The notes under the pieces: generated by a model
The model's database searches: none
Seen by the model: only the letters and a program-made list of their open reading frames with translations
Told to the model about the DNA's origin: nothing
Assembly: GCA_025449435.1 (NCBI GenBank)
Contig: JANWJO010000073.1
Coordinates: 1 to 5,531 of the forward strand
From: Chloroflexota bacterium
Lineage (GTDB): Bacteria > Chloroflexota > UBA4733
Direction of reading: 5' to 3'
Length of the DNA: 5,531 nucleotides
Made by a program: the position numbers and the translations under genes
In this document: piece after piece, positions 1 through 5,531 of the stretch
Numbering within the stretch: the first letter of the stretch is position 1
How the letters are laid out: each line of letters begins with the position of its first letter

Positions 1-431
1 CGCCACAGCACCGCCAGTACACACACCAGCAAGAGCACCAGTACCCACCAACTCGGCGACCACACCTGCTGGCCACCATTCGCAGCAGGTAAGTACCCGA
101 CGATCAGCACACCGCCCGCAGACAGCAACAACCCATACACTGCGCTGGCGGCAGCTGCCGTGGATGGCGGTGCATGCTGAGTGATGATGGCGAGTGGTAC
201 GCCCAGCACCGTCGCCACCGCCGTGGCTACCAACAAGCCCGTCCACGCTGGCCAGCCGAACAACGCCGGCAGCACCACTGCGACACTGCCAGCTATAAAC
301 AATCCGCCACCGGATAGATTCACCATGCCGGCGAACAAGGCTATCGCCACAGACAGTGCGAGCAACACATTGATGCCCACCCAGGCGCCGAGCTGGCCGT
401 GCCCGATGATCCACTGCTCAAGCAAGCCCAT
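1..431 (-). CDS. LivH/LivM-like ABC transporter inner-membrane permease, 3' end cut off by the left window edge
   Basis: Reading the minus strand from ATG 431 gives 143 uninterrupted codons up to the left edge, so the gene continues outside the window. The protein is very hydrophobic, with membrane segments at about residues 18-36, 42-60, 62-83, 96-114 and 127-143. The first segments and the NLSGGGLFIAGS stretch (38-49) sit where BPD_transp_2 family permeases (PF02653: branched-chain amino acid, nucleoside and simple-sugar importers) carry their conserved N-terminal motif. The start is fixed by a GGAGG site 6 bases upstream. The ATG lies 14 bp inside the end of the preceding permease gene, so the two are probably translationally coupled and form the two halves of one transmembrane channel. 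The signature ATPase-contact loop would lie in the missing C-terminal half, so the exact subfamily (LivH, LivM or the NupQ nucleoside type) is not decided. Permease call fairly sure; substrate unknown. Confidence 0.82.
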   Translation of the reverse strand, partial: MGLLEQWIIGHGQLGAWVGINVLLALSVAIALFAGMVNLSGGGLFIAGSVAVVLPALFGWPAWTGLLVATAVATVLGVPLAIITQHAPPSTAAAASAVYGLLLSAGGVLIVGYLPAANGGQQVWSPSWWVLVLLLVCVLAVLW

Positions 432-1278
432 CCGCGGCCTCCGTTAATACGTTGCCACGCGACGCGATCGCCGAGAGCAATGCCAGCACCATCGCCCCGA
501 CGGCGATCACCACGCTGCCATCACTCGACATCGTCGCCGTGCCCTGAAACAGGAACGCAGCGATCACGGCGCCACCAGCGACGCCTACCACCACGTTCCT
601 CGCCATGCCGAGCACAAACATGGCCAGCACGACGACCAAAAACAATTCGCCGTCCGATCTGCCCTGAAGATTCGGGACCTGCGTCATTAGCAGCGCACTC
701 GCAAGCCCTACCCCTCCAGCGGCTATGAGGAGCGACACTACACCGATACGCCGGGCCGGAATGCCTAGGGACATCGCCCCGGCAGGGTTGCTCCACACCG
801 CTCGCCAGACGCGCCCCCAGCGGCTGGTGAGCGCCAGCACCACAAACAACGTCTGGCAGGTCGCGAGCACGACCATGAGCTCTATACTGGAAAGGTCGCC
901 TGGCAAGAGCGGTGCGCTTTCACTGGCGTCTCCCACCGATAGTTGGAGTCCGAGCACGCCTTCGACCAGACCAAACAATGCGATACCAGCGACCCACACG
1001 CGCGGCTCATCGCGTTCACGCGATGTCAGCACAAACTGCCCCGCGAAATACCACAGCAACATCCCCCCCACACACAAGGCGGCAACCACGCTGGCCGCCG
1101 GTAGCGCCGGCACGTGTTCGACCCACAGCAGCCACGCCGAAGCGTGGAAAGCAAGTAAGCCGATGGCAGCCAGTTGAAAGGCGGGTCCACGCAAATAGGC
1201 ACTGGAAACGGTAAATGCGCCACCCAGGGCCGCACCAGCAAGGCACCACGCCGCAAGGTCGATGAAGGAACCGATCAC
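418..1278 (-). CDS. Branched-chain amino acid-type (LivH-like) ABC transporter permease
   Basis: Integral inner-membrane subunit of an ABC importer, 286 residues from GTG 1278, a normal length for LivH-type proteins. About eight to nine hydrophobic segments are visible, at roughly 5-27, 33-52, 60-81, 94-113, 130-152, 177-200, 210-225, 227-246 and 254-273. The stretch RVWRAVWSNPAGAMSLGI (156-173) has the pattern of the cytoplasmic loop by which Liv permeases dock to their ATPase (RA, then a small-residue run, then LGI). GTG 1278 was chosen because AGAGGG lies 6 bases upstream and it leaves the usual short N-terminus. An in-frame GTG at 1344 would add 22 mostly polar, Arg-rich residues and lacks a good ribosome site. 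It follows the dehydratase gene and overlaps the next permease by 14 bp, which suggests one uptake unit with the ATPases further downstream. The family is weakly conserved; the substrate could be an amino acid, sugar or sugar acid. Confidence 0.82.
   Translation of the reverse strand: MIGSFIDLAAWCLAGAALGGAFTVSSAYLRGPAFQLAAIGLLAFHASAWLLWVEHVPALPAASVVAALCVGGMLLWYFAGQFVLTSRERDEPRVWVAGIALFGLVEGVLGLQLSVGDASESAPLLPGDLSSIELMVVLATCQTLFVVLALTSRWGRVWRAVWSNPAGAMSLGIPARRIGVVSLLIAAGGVGLASALLMTQVPNLQGRSDGELFLVVVLAMFVLGMARNVVVGVAGGAVIAAFLFQGTATMSSDGSVVIAVGAMVLALLSAIASRGNVLTEAADGLA
438..442 (-). promoter_or_regulatory. Ribosome binding site of the second permease
   Basis: GGAGG on the minus strand, 6 bases before ATG 431. 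It lies inside the last codons of the upstream permease gene, so it decides the start of the partial permease and shows that the 14-bp overlap is real. Confidence 0.75.
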
Positions 1279-1284
1279 CGATGG

Positions 1285-1290
1285 CCCTCT
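1285..1290 (-). promoter_or_regulatory. Ribosome binding site supporting the GTG 1278 start
   Basis: AGAGGG on the minus strand, 6 bases before GTG 1278. The competing GTG 1344 has only a poor purine run upstream, so this site is the main reason for the shorter permease. Confidence 0.55.
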
Positions 1291-1303
1291 CTCGCCCCAC
1301 AGG

Positions 1304-1328
1304 GCACCCGCAAGTCGGCGACGGGTGC
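1304..1328 (-). other. Stem-loop in the leader of the first permease
   Basis: GCACCCG (1322-1328 read on the minus strand) and CGGGTGC (1304-1310) form a perfect 7-bp stem, six of the pairs G-C, around an 11-base loop; a T-G pair could add an eighth. It ends 13 bases before the AGAGGG ribosome site. No T-run follows, so it is not a classical intrinsic terminator. It might tune translation or mark an RNA-processing boundary between the dehydratase and the permeases; it may also be chance in GC-rich DNA. If GTG 1344 were the true start, it would lie inside the coding region. Confidence 0.3.
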
Positions 1329-1450
1329 GCCAAGGGCGCGGCACTAGCCAGACAGGCGTCTACCCAGCACGATGCCACAAGGTGCGCGTGACCGGCTGTC
1401 ATGAGGAAAAGCAGTACCCCCCAAATGGGAGCCTGCCGGCCACCTGCCTG

Positions 1451-1462
1451 TGGTAGCTACCA
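1451..1462. repeat. Perfect 12-bp palindrome over the dehydratase stop codon
   Basis: TGGTAGCTACCA is identical on both strands and contains the TAG stop (1457-1459) of the dehydratase gene. As a hairpin it would have only a 4-bp stem with a 4-base loop. It could be a small protein-binding site or coincidence: the left half is fixed by the Trp codon and the stop. Confidence 0.25.
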
Positions 1463-2590
1463 GTTGGTGAAAGAGCCATCCGCGCGTACCAACCGCGGAC
1501 CTTTGCTGGGCTGATAGGGCCGCGCCCGAGCGGCCTCACGGTTGAACTCGACACCCAGGCCAGGCAATGTGGGCGGGAGCAAGTAACCGTTGTCGAAGGG
1601 CACTTGCACGGTCACGACGTCGGTGAGGAGCGTGCCGGGGCGGCGAGGCTGCTCTTGCACGCCAAAGTTGGTCGTAGCAAGGTTGAGGTGTAAGCACGCC
1701 GCCGCGGACACCGGACCCAACGGGTTGTGTACGGCCAGCTTTATGTAATGTGTTTCGCACCAGCCAGCGATCTTACGCGCCTCGGTGATGCCACCGGCGA
1801 TGCACAGGTCGATGCGGGCATAATCGGTGAGCTCCTGCTCGATGACCTCGCGGAACTCCCACTTGTTGCAAAACTGCTCACCGACAGCTAGGGGTACCGA
1901 CGTGTGCTCGCGCACGTGCCGTAACGAGAAAGGGCCCTCGGACCGCAGTGGGTCTTCGATGAAGAAAGGGTGGTAACGCTCGACCTCGCGGCACAGCCTG
2001 ATGACGTCGGGGGCGTCGAGCCGGGTGTGTACGTCATAGCACAGGCCAATGTCCTCGCCAACGGCCGCGCGCACGGCGGCGACCTCCTCGATGCCGCGCC
2101 GCACCGCGCGCTCGGGTTCGAGCTCGCTACCTTCCGGTGCAATGCCCCAGCGCACAAACTTCCAGCCCTCAGCGACCGATTGTTTGCAACTAGATACCAG
2201 TTCGTCCACCGTCCGGCCCGTGTTATGTGGATAGCACACCACCCGATCGCGCACCCGGCCGCCGAGCAACTGGTAGACAGGCACGCCAAAACGTTTGCCC
2301 TGCAAGTCCCACAACGCGATGTCAATGGCCGAGAGCGCAGCGCCCGCTATTTTGCCGGCAGGAAAAAAGCTGCCTCGCGCCATCACTTGCCACAGATGCT
2401 CGATACGCATCGGATCCTCGCCGACCAGGAGCGTCTTGAACTGCTCGACGGCTCCGGCGATGGCTTGCTCGTGCCAGGTGAGACCTGCTTCGCCGATGCC
2501 CGACAGGCCTTCATCAGTATCGATCACCACAAACACGTAGTTGCGAGCACCACCCCACACGATGTATGGCTGAACGTCGACAATCTTCAT
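1457..2590 (-). CDS. Mandelate racemase/muconate lactonizing enzyme family protein, galactonate dehydratase-like sugar-acid dehydratase
   Basis: Cytoplasmic enolase-superfamily enzyme of 377 residues, full length for the galactonate dehydratase group (about 380). The N-terminal capping domain covers about 1-115 and the TIM-barrel about 120-350. Metal ligands are visible as D186 (in YDVHTR), E212 (in FIEDP) and E238 (in VGEQ). H188, the D261/H288 pair (IDLCIAGGIT and AVHNPLGP) and E313 (VQEQ) match the catalytic set of DgoD-type dehydratases. The KxK motif of racemases is replaced by FVRWG (145-149), and the DVH and GEQF parts also recall mannonate dehydratases (RspA/ManD). Family chemistry is abstraction of the proton alpha to a carboxylate followed by loss of water, turning a sugar acid into a 2-keto-3-deoxy acid. 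The start has a strong ribosome site. The permease genes downstream suggest that its substrate is imported. The family is nearly certain and dehydration likely, but which sugar acid it uses cannot be read from the sequence. Confidence 0.95.
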   Translation of the reverse strand: MKIVDVQPYIVWGGARNYVFVVIDTDEGLSGIGEAGLTWHEQAIAGAVEQFKTLLVGEDPMRIEHLWQVMARGSFFPAGKIAGAALSAIDIALWDLQGKRFGVPVYQLLGGRVRDRVVCYPHNTGRTVDELVSSCKQSVAEGWKFVRWGIAPEGSELEPERAVRRGIEEVAAVRAAVGEDIGLCYDVHTRLDAPDVIRLCREVERYHPFFIEDPLRSEGPFSLRHVREHTSVPLAVGEQFCNKWEFREVIEQELTDYARIDLCIAGGITEARKIAGWCETHYIKLAVHNPLGPVSAAACLHLNLATTNFGVQEQPRRPGTLLTDVVTVQVPFDNGYLLPPTLPGLGVEFNREAARARPYQPSKGPRLVRADGSFTNW

Positions 2591-2592
2591 GC

Positions 2593-2601
2593 ATCACCTC
2601 T
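2593..2601 (-). promoter_or_regulatory. Strong ribosome binding site of the dehydratase
   Basis: AGAGGTGAT on the minus strand matches the 16S-complementary sequence GGAGGTGAT at eight of nine positions. The GAGGTG core (2595-2600) lies 4 bases before ATG 2590. It is the longest such match seen in the window and confirms the start. Confidence 0.75.
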
Positions 2602-2632
2602 TTCTTGCACCAGCAGGCGCTAGTCAGCGGCG

Positions 2633-2641
2633 ATTGTAGCA
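2633..2641 (-). promoter_or_regulatory. Possible extended -10 promoter for the dehydratase/permease genes
   Basis: TGCTACAAT on the minus strand fits an extended -10 (TGn followed by TACAAT, five of six to consensus). It lies in the 76-bp gap between the DUF4340 gene and the dehydratase and would start RNA about 36 bases before ATG 2590. No good -35 hexamer is seen at 16-18 bases. An 8-bp palindrome, GGATATCC (2647-2654), lies just upstream where a regulator could bind. This is pattern evidence only. Confidence 0.35.
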
Positions 2642-2666
2642 ATGGCGGATATCCACAGGCGCGGAG

Positions 2667-3281
2667 CTACGGCGTTGGCGAAGGCGTGGGAGCTGGCGTA
2701 GCGTTGGGGTCGGGCGTCGTGGTAACCAGTGGGGTGGTAACGGCCGTGGGCGTGGCGATAGGCGGGGTGGCGGCCAGCGAAGCAATCGACTGCACCGCGA
2801 CTAACGGCGCGAGAAACACACCAGCCTGGCCCTGCACCTGCGCGTAAAAGCCGGTGCCCGTCGGGTCTTGCGCGCCAAACAGCACGGTGTGCGACGAGCC
2901 ATCACTCAACGTCACCGTGGCGGTCGTCGACGGCTTATCCAGTCCGTAGTCACTCAGCGGGTTGGTGCCCACCGCAATGTCGCGTGCTTTGGTGAGCCCA
3001 GCCAGCGACGCTACCACACTGGTGACCCGTGTGCCGTCGGTGTAGGTGGCGGTGGGCGATACCAGCGCCCACTGTTGCTGCGCATTCTGGGCCACTTTCA
3101 CAGTAGCGCCGCCACTCGTGACGGTGATGGTTTGCACCGCGGCTGCGGGAAAGGTGAACACCGACGTATCTGGTGTCGGCGTGCCGGCAGCAGTGGATGC
3201 AGAGTTCCTGGTGCTGAACACAGTAGCCCCAGCGACTACCGCGAACACCAGCACCATGATCAATGTGACACGAGAGTTCAC
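2667..3281 (-). CDS. Short DUF4340 domain protein with an N-terminal membrane anchor and a Thr/Pro-rich tail
   Basis: A 204-residue protein from GTG 3281. Residues 5-22 form one hydrophobic anchor with no lipobox cysteine, so the rest probably faces outward. Residues about 44-165 match the DUF4340 family (PF14238): a Trp after a polar strand (W71), the helix TRVTSVVASLAGLTKARDI (84-102), the YGLDKP signature (112-117), then DGSSHTVLFG and GFYAQVQG. DUF4340 proteins usually sit beside GldG-like genes and are often about 300 residues or more; this one has a single unit. In its place is a tail, residues 172-204, in which 22 of 33 residues are Thr or Pro. A GGAGG site 7 bases upstream fixes GTG 3281; starting at 3392 would overlap the previous gene by 71 bp and add 37 residues unlike the family. 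It is the last gene of the GldF/GldG block, 40 bp after its neighbour. The molecular role is unknown. Confidence 0.87.
   Translation of the reverse strand: MNSRVTLIMVLVFAVVAGATVFSTRNSASTAAGTPTPDTSVFTFPAAAVQTITVTSGGATVKVAQNAQQQWALVSPTATYTDGTRVTSVVASLAGLTKARDIAVGTNPLSDYGLDKPSTTATVTLSDGSSHTVLFGAQDPTGTGFYAQVQGQAGVFLAPLVAVQSIASLAATPPIATPTAVTTPLVTTTPDPNATPAPTPSPTP
2670..2768 (-). repeat. Low-complexity Thr/Pro-coding tract
   Basis: The last 33 codons of the DUF4340 gene encode a Thr/Pro/Ala-rich run (11 Thr, 11 Pro) ending TPAPTPSPTP. The DNA has repeated GGNGTNG-type units on the plus strand, prone to slippage, so length may vary between strains. Such tails usually act as extended, flexible linkers at the cell surface and are sometimes glycosylated; here they form the extreme C-terminus. 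Confidence 0.65.
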
Positions 3282-3288
3282 CGGAGAG

Positions 3289-3293
3289 CCTCC
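3289..3293 (-). promoter_or_regulatory. Ribosome binding site fixing the GTG start of the DUF4340 gene
   Basis: GGAGG on the minus strand, 7 bases before GTG 3281, within the 40-bp gap after the GldG-like gene. The bases GGAG and CTCC around a GCT loop could form a tiny hairpin that partly covers this site, but a 4-bp stem is weak. Confidence 0.7.
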
Positions 3294-3321
3294 AGAGGAA
3301 CGGTCAACGCGCGGGCGAAGG

Positions 3322-4890
3322 TCATCGCCGGCGGTACCAGACAGCCGCTCCCACCAGTAGCACGAGCAACGGCGCAAACACGATACTGCCAAATTCTAAG
3401 ATGTGCTCCTGGATGTCCCCCAGCAGCATGGAGCGGTCGGTGGACGATTTGCTGGGAATGATGATGGTAGACGAGCGCTCGGTGAGCCAGCTCACGGCCG
3501 CCGCTGCCAGTTCGTTGTTGCCCTCGGCGATCTGGCTACTCTGCTGCTGGAGTGAATCTGCGGCAAACGCACTGCTGCCCACCACTACCAGGCGGGCCGA
3601 CGGCCCCGTGCCACCCTGCGCACTAGCGCCGCCTGCCACCGGCTTTTCGGCGCTCACCACCAGTGTAAACGGCCCTTTCTTGTCCTTAGCCGGGTCCACT
3701 TGGGTCGCGTTAGGGTCCATCACCTCATAGCTATTGGCTGATGACGCAGCCACTGATGCCAGGGTTACACCAGCCGGCGGGGGCGACGCCACCGTCAGCC
3801 CCGTGGAATCCAGCAGTACGCTGGGCAGTAGCGGCGACGAGATCATTGGGCCCTGCTGGTACCCCTGGATGAGTACAGCTTGCACCGGCAATTGGGCGGC
3901 GGAGCTAGACAGGTCAGCGACAATGCCGCCATCAATGCTGACGCCGTAGGGCTTGGTGATCCAGTTGAGATCTGCCTTGGGGAATGGCCCGGCGAACACC
4001 AACACGCGCCCGCCAGCGTTGAGGTAGTCGAGGATCATCTTTTGCTGGTCAGCACCCAAGGCCACGGTAGGAGAGGCGATCATGAGCGCAGCGGTATCGG
4101 CGGGGATAGCCTTGACCGACAGTAAGTTGAGCGGCAAGACATCGTAGTTGTTCTTGCCCAAAAATGCGGCCATTTGCGAAAAGCTCGGTGACCCTGACGC
4201 ATCGAGCGATGGCTCTCCGTTGCCCTGCGTGACGTAGACCTTGGGGGTTTCCCCACTGGTGACTTTCTGGATGGCACTGGTGAGGCTTTGCTCATCGGCG
4301 AAGGTCACCACCTGCTGCCGAGCGCCTGAGATCACCACCAGCGAGCCGTTGGTCGTCACTTTGTACTTTTGCGCCTGAGCAGGGTCGGCAAAGGGGTCGA
4401 CATAGGTCACCGTGATGAGCTTGTTCAGATCGGTGTAGCGGGTGAGCAACTTCTGTGCTGCCGCTTTCCCGCCATCGCCCTGTTGCGACTGGCCAAAGAA
4501 GCCAATAATCTGCACTGGCTGCGTGAGGGCGGACACCAACTTGACGGTGGCGGGAGAGATCGAGTTGGCCTGATTGGCCGTGACGTCCCATTGCTGATTG
4601 CGCTGGACGCCGACGAAGTTTGCCAGGACAAAGATGCCTAAGAATGCGACCGTCAGCACGCCAGCGTTCGTGCCGTAGCGCACTTGCCGGCCGGATAGCG
4701 CATCCAACACACGGTCGGGATCAGCGGCGACAAAGAACACCAGCAACAGGGCGGCAGCAATGAGCAGCCAGATCACCAGCGCCGGCGCGGAGCCGATCAC
4801 CAGGAACGCACCGGCGGCAACGAACAGCAATATGCCGCCAGCGATGCCAAAGTATGGTGCGATGCGCCGGAAGATGTCGTCGCTGCGCAT
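3322..4890 (-). CDS. GldG-like ABC transporter auxiliary protein (Gldg/ABC_transp_aux family)
   Basis: Membrane protein of 522 residues, about the normal length for GldG-type proteins. Segments at about 13-33, 36-55 and 76-95 are followed by a large domain (96-499) and a last segment (500-518) ending YRRR. Positive charges place both ends in the cytoplasm and the large domain outside. Family landmarks are WDVTANQANSISPATVKLV (101-119), the strand leading to KVYVTQGNGEPSL (217-229), QQKMILDYLNAGGRVLVFAGP (282-302), RLVVVGSSAFAAD (433-445) and NNELAAAAVSWLTERSSTIII (458-478). In Flavobacterium the GldA/GldF/GldG ABC complex is needed for gliding, but homologues are widespread in non-gliding bacteria where their cargo is unknown. 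The ATG follows the TAG stop of the permease gene with no base between, and GGAGGT lies 8 bases upstream, so the pair is co-translated. Nothing is broken or missing. Family sure; function inferred only. Confidence 0.92.
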   Translation of the reverse strand: MRSDDIFRRIAPYFGIAGGILLFVAAGAFLVIGSAPALVIWLLIAAALLLVFFVAADPDRVLDALSGRQVRYGTNAGVLTVAFLGIFVLANFVGVQRNQQWDVTANQANSISPATVKLVSALTQPVQIIGFFGQSQQGDGGKAAAQKLLTRYTDLNKLITVTYVDPFADPAQAQKYKVTTNGSLVVISGARQQVVTFADEQSLTSAIQKVTSGETPKVYVTQGNGEPSLDASGSPSFSQMAAFLGKNNYDVLPLNLLSVKAIPADTAALMIASPTVALGADQQKMILDYLNAGGRVLVFAGPFPKADLNWITKPYGVSIDGGIVADLSSSAAQLPVQAVLIQGYQQGPMISSPLLPSVLLDSTGLTVASPPPAGVTLASVAASSANSYEVMDPNATQVDPAKDKKGPFTLVVSAEKPVAGGASAQGGTGPSARLVVVGSSAFAADSLQQQSSQIAEGNNELAAAAVSWLTERSSTIIIPSKSSTDRSMLLGDIQEHILEFGSIVFAPLLVLLVGAAVWYRRR

Positions 4891-5531
4891 CTAGCGGTAC
4901 CTCCGCGTCTCCAGCACACGCACCGCGATAAACAGCGCACATGCCGTGAGGCTTATCAAGTACACGAAGTCTTGAAGCTGCAGGTTGCCGGAGGAAAAGC
5001 TGTCCTGATGCGGTTGAATGGCCAGATAGGACAGCACGCTGCTCACCGCGCCGGACGACGCCGACGAGATGCCGTCTAGCAACCACAGCAGCAGGCCGGC
5101 CACAAACGCGATCAGGAACGCCACCAACTGATTCTGGGTGAGCGTCGACGCTAGCAAACCAACGCTCAGCAGCGCTGCGCCCACCAGGATGATGCCAAGA
5201 TACCCAGAGAGAATGGTCACGACATCGGGCTGTCCCCACAAGATGAGGAACAATGGGTATAGCAGCGTACACGCCAGCATGGCCAGAAACAGCGCCAGCG
5301 CCGACAAGAATTTGCCGATGACCACTTCCCAGTCGCGCACCGGCGCCGTGAGCAACAGCTCGATGGTGCCGAGCCGCTGCTCTTCGGCGAGCAGGCGCAT
5401 GGTGATGCCCGGCGCGATAAACACCAGGATGATAGCCATGTCACTGAAGGCAAACGACATGTCGGCTTGCTGCGAATTGACCACCACGATGGTGAACAGG
5501 AACCCATTGATGATCAGGAACATCGCGATGA
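4891..5531 (-). CDS. GldF-like ABC-2 type transporter permease, 5' end beyond the right window edge
   Basis: The frame is open to the right edge and 212 codons are visible. ATG 5523 is only an internal Met, because Ile-Ala codons precede it in frame; GldF-type proteins usually have about 20-30 further residues before this first membrane segment. Numbering from the first visible codon, about six hydrophobic segments appear at 1-19, 29-41, 72-96, 104-126, 131-151 and 183-203. The cytoplasmic stretch RLLAEEQRLGTIELLLTAPV (44-63), followed by DWEVVIGKF, is the hallmark of ABC-2/GldF permeases and likely contacts the ATPase. It is the channel subunit of an ABC complex whose other visible parts are the GldG-like and DUF4340 proteins to the left; an ABC ATPase gene is expected just outside the window. 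It ends in RRYR, consistent with a cytoplasmic C-terminus. Cargo unknown; a link to gliding motility is not implied. Confidence 0.9.
   Translation of the reverse strand, partial: IAMFLIINGFLFTIVVVNSQQADMSFAFSDMAIILVFIAPGITMRLLAEEQRLGTIELLLTAPVRDWEVVIGKFLSALALFLAMLACTLLYPLFLILWGQPDVVTILSGYLGIILVGAALLSVGLLASTLTQNQLVAFLIAFVAGLLLWLLDGISSASSGAVSSVLSYLAIQPHQDSFSSGNLQLQDFVYLISLTACALFIAVRVLETRRYR
4899..4904 (-). promoter_or_regulatory. Ribosome binding site of the GldG-like gene inside the permease gene
   Basis: GGAGGT on the minus strand, 8 bases before ATG 4890, within the last codons of the GldF-like gene. With stop and start directly abutting (TAG then ATG), it supports translational coupling. 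Confidence 0.7.

Noticed and set aside
181..447. 88-codon open frame on the plus strand
   Set aside because: It is antisense to the start of the partial permease, which has 143 uninterrupted hydrophobic codons and a good ribosome site.
1279..1344. N-terminal extension of the first permease to GTG 1344
   Set aside because: It adds 22 mostly polar, Arg-rich residues before the first membrane segment and lacks a good ribosome site; GTG 1278 has AGAGGG at 6 bases. It is not fully excluded.
1016..1402. 128-codon open frame on the minus strand starting in the gap after the dehydratase
   Set aside because: Most of it overlaps the permease in another frame, it gives a Cys/Trp/Arg-rich product without membrane pattern, and the permease frame is the one with family features.
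1412..1436. CCC-ATTT-GGG hairpin with a later T-run as an intrinsic terminator after the dehydratase
   Set aside because: The stem is only about 5 bp with a wobble, and the TTTT lies about 8 bases past the stem, so it does not fit a terminator.
1970..2623. 217-codon open frame on the plus strand across the dehydratase gene
   Set aside because: It is antisense to a full-length enzyme with all catalytic residues intact. Its product resembles no known family, and long antisense frames are common in GC-rich genes.
3282..3392. Longer DUF4340 protein starting at 3392
   Set aside because: It would overlap the GldG-like gene by 71 bp and add 37 residues rich in Cys, Trp and Arg that read as a shadow of the GldG-like C-terminus. 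GTG 3281 has a clear GGAGG.
2868..3461. 197-codon open frame on the plus strand
   Set aside because: It spans the DUF4340 gene, the gap and the end of the GldG-like gene on the opposite strand. The product is Arg/Gly-rich with no domain pattern, so it is a compositional shadow.

Overview
The window is a densely coded stretch of moderately high-GC bacterial DNA. All six recognisable genes lie on the minus strand, so transcription runs from the right edge to the left edge. The organism cannot be named from the sequence. The GldF/GldG-like plus DUF4340 gene set, the Thr/Pro-rich tail, the GTG starts and an enolase-superfamily sugar-acid dehydratase beside an ABC importer would all fit Chloroflexota (Anaerolineae/Caldilineae/SAR202-type genomes). 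That is a judgement from gene content, not a measured assignment.

Right block (5531 to 2667): the end of an ABC-2/GldF-type permease is cut by the window edge. It is followed with no intergenic base by a 522-residue GldG-like protein with a large extracytoplasmic domain, and 40 bp later by a short DUF4340 protein that starts at GTG 3281. Together they look like one operon for an ABC transport-type envelope complex. The expected ATPase gene should lie just beyond the right edge. The molecular role of this module outside gliding Bacteroidetes is not established.

Left block (2590 to 1): a 377-residue mandelate racemase/galactonate dehydratase-like enzyme has its own good ribosome binding site and a possible extended -10 promoter in the 76-bp gap before it. 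After a 178-bp gap with a stem-loop come two LivH/LivM-like inner-membrane permeases whose genes overlap by 14 bp. The second permease runs off the left edge; its 143 visible codons are open throughout. The simplest reading is a catabolic unit in which an ABC importer brings in a small solute, perhaps a sugar acid, and the dehydratase acts on it. No solute-binding protein or ATPase lies inside the window, so the substrate is open.

No rRNA, tRNA, CRISPR array, insertion sequence or phage feature was seen. There is no gene-free stretch longer than 178 bp. Nothing in the window is clearly a new biological system. The least understood part is the GldF/GldG/DUF4340 module with its shortened, Thr/Pro-tailed DUF4340 member.
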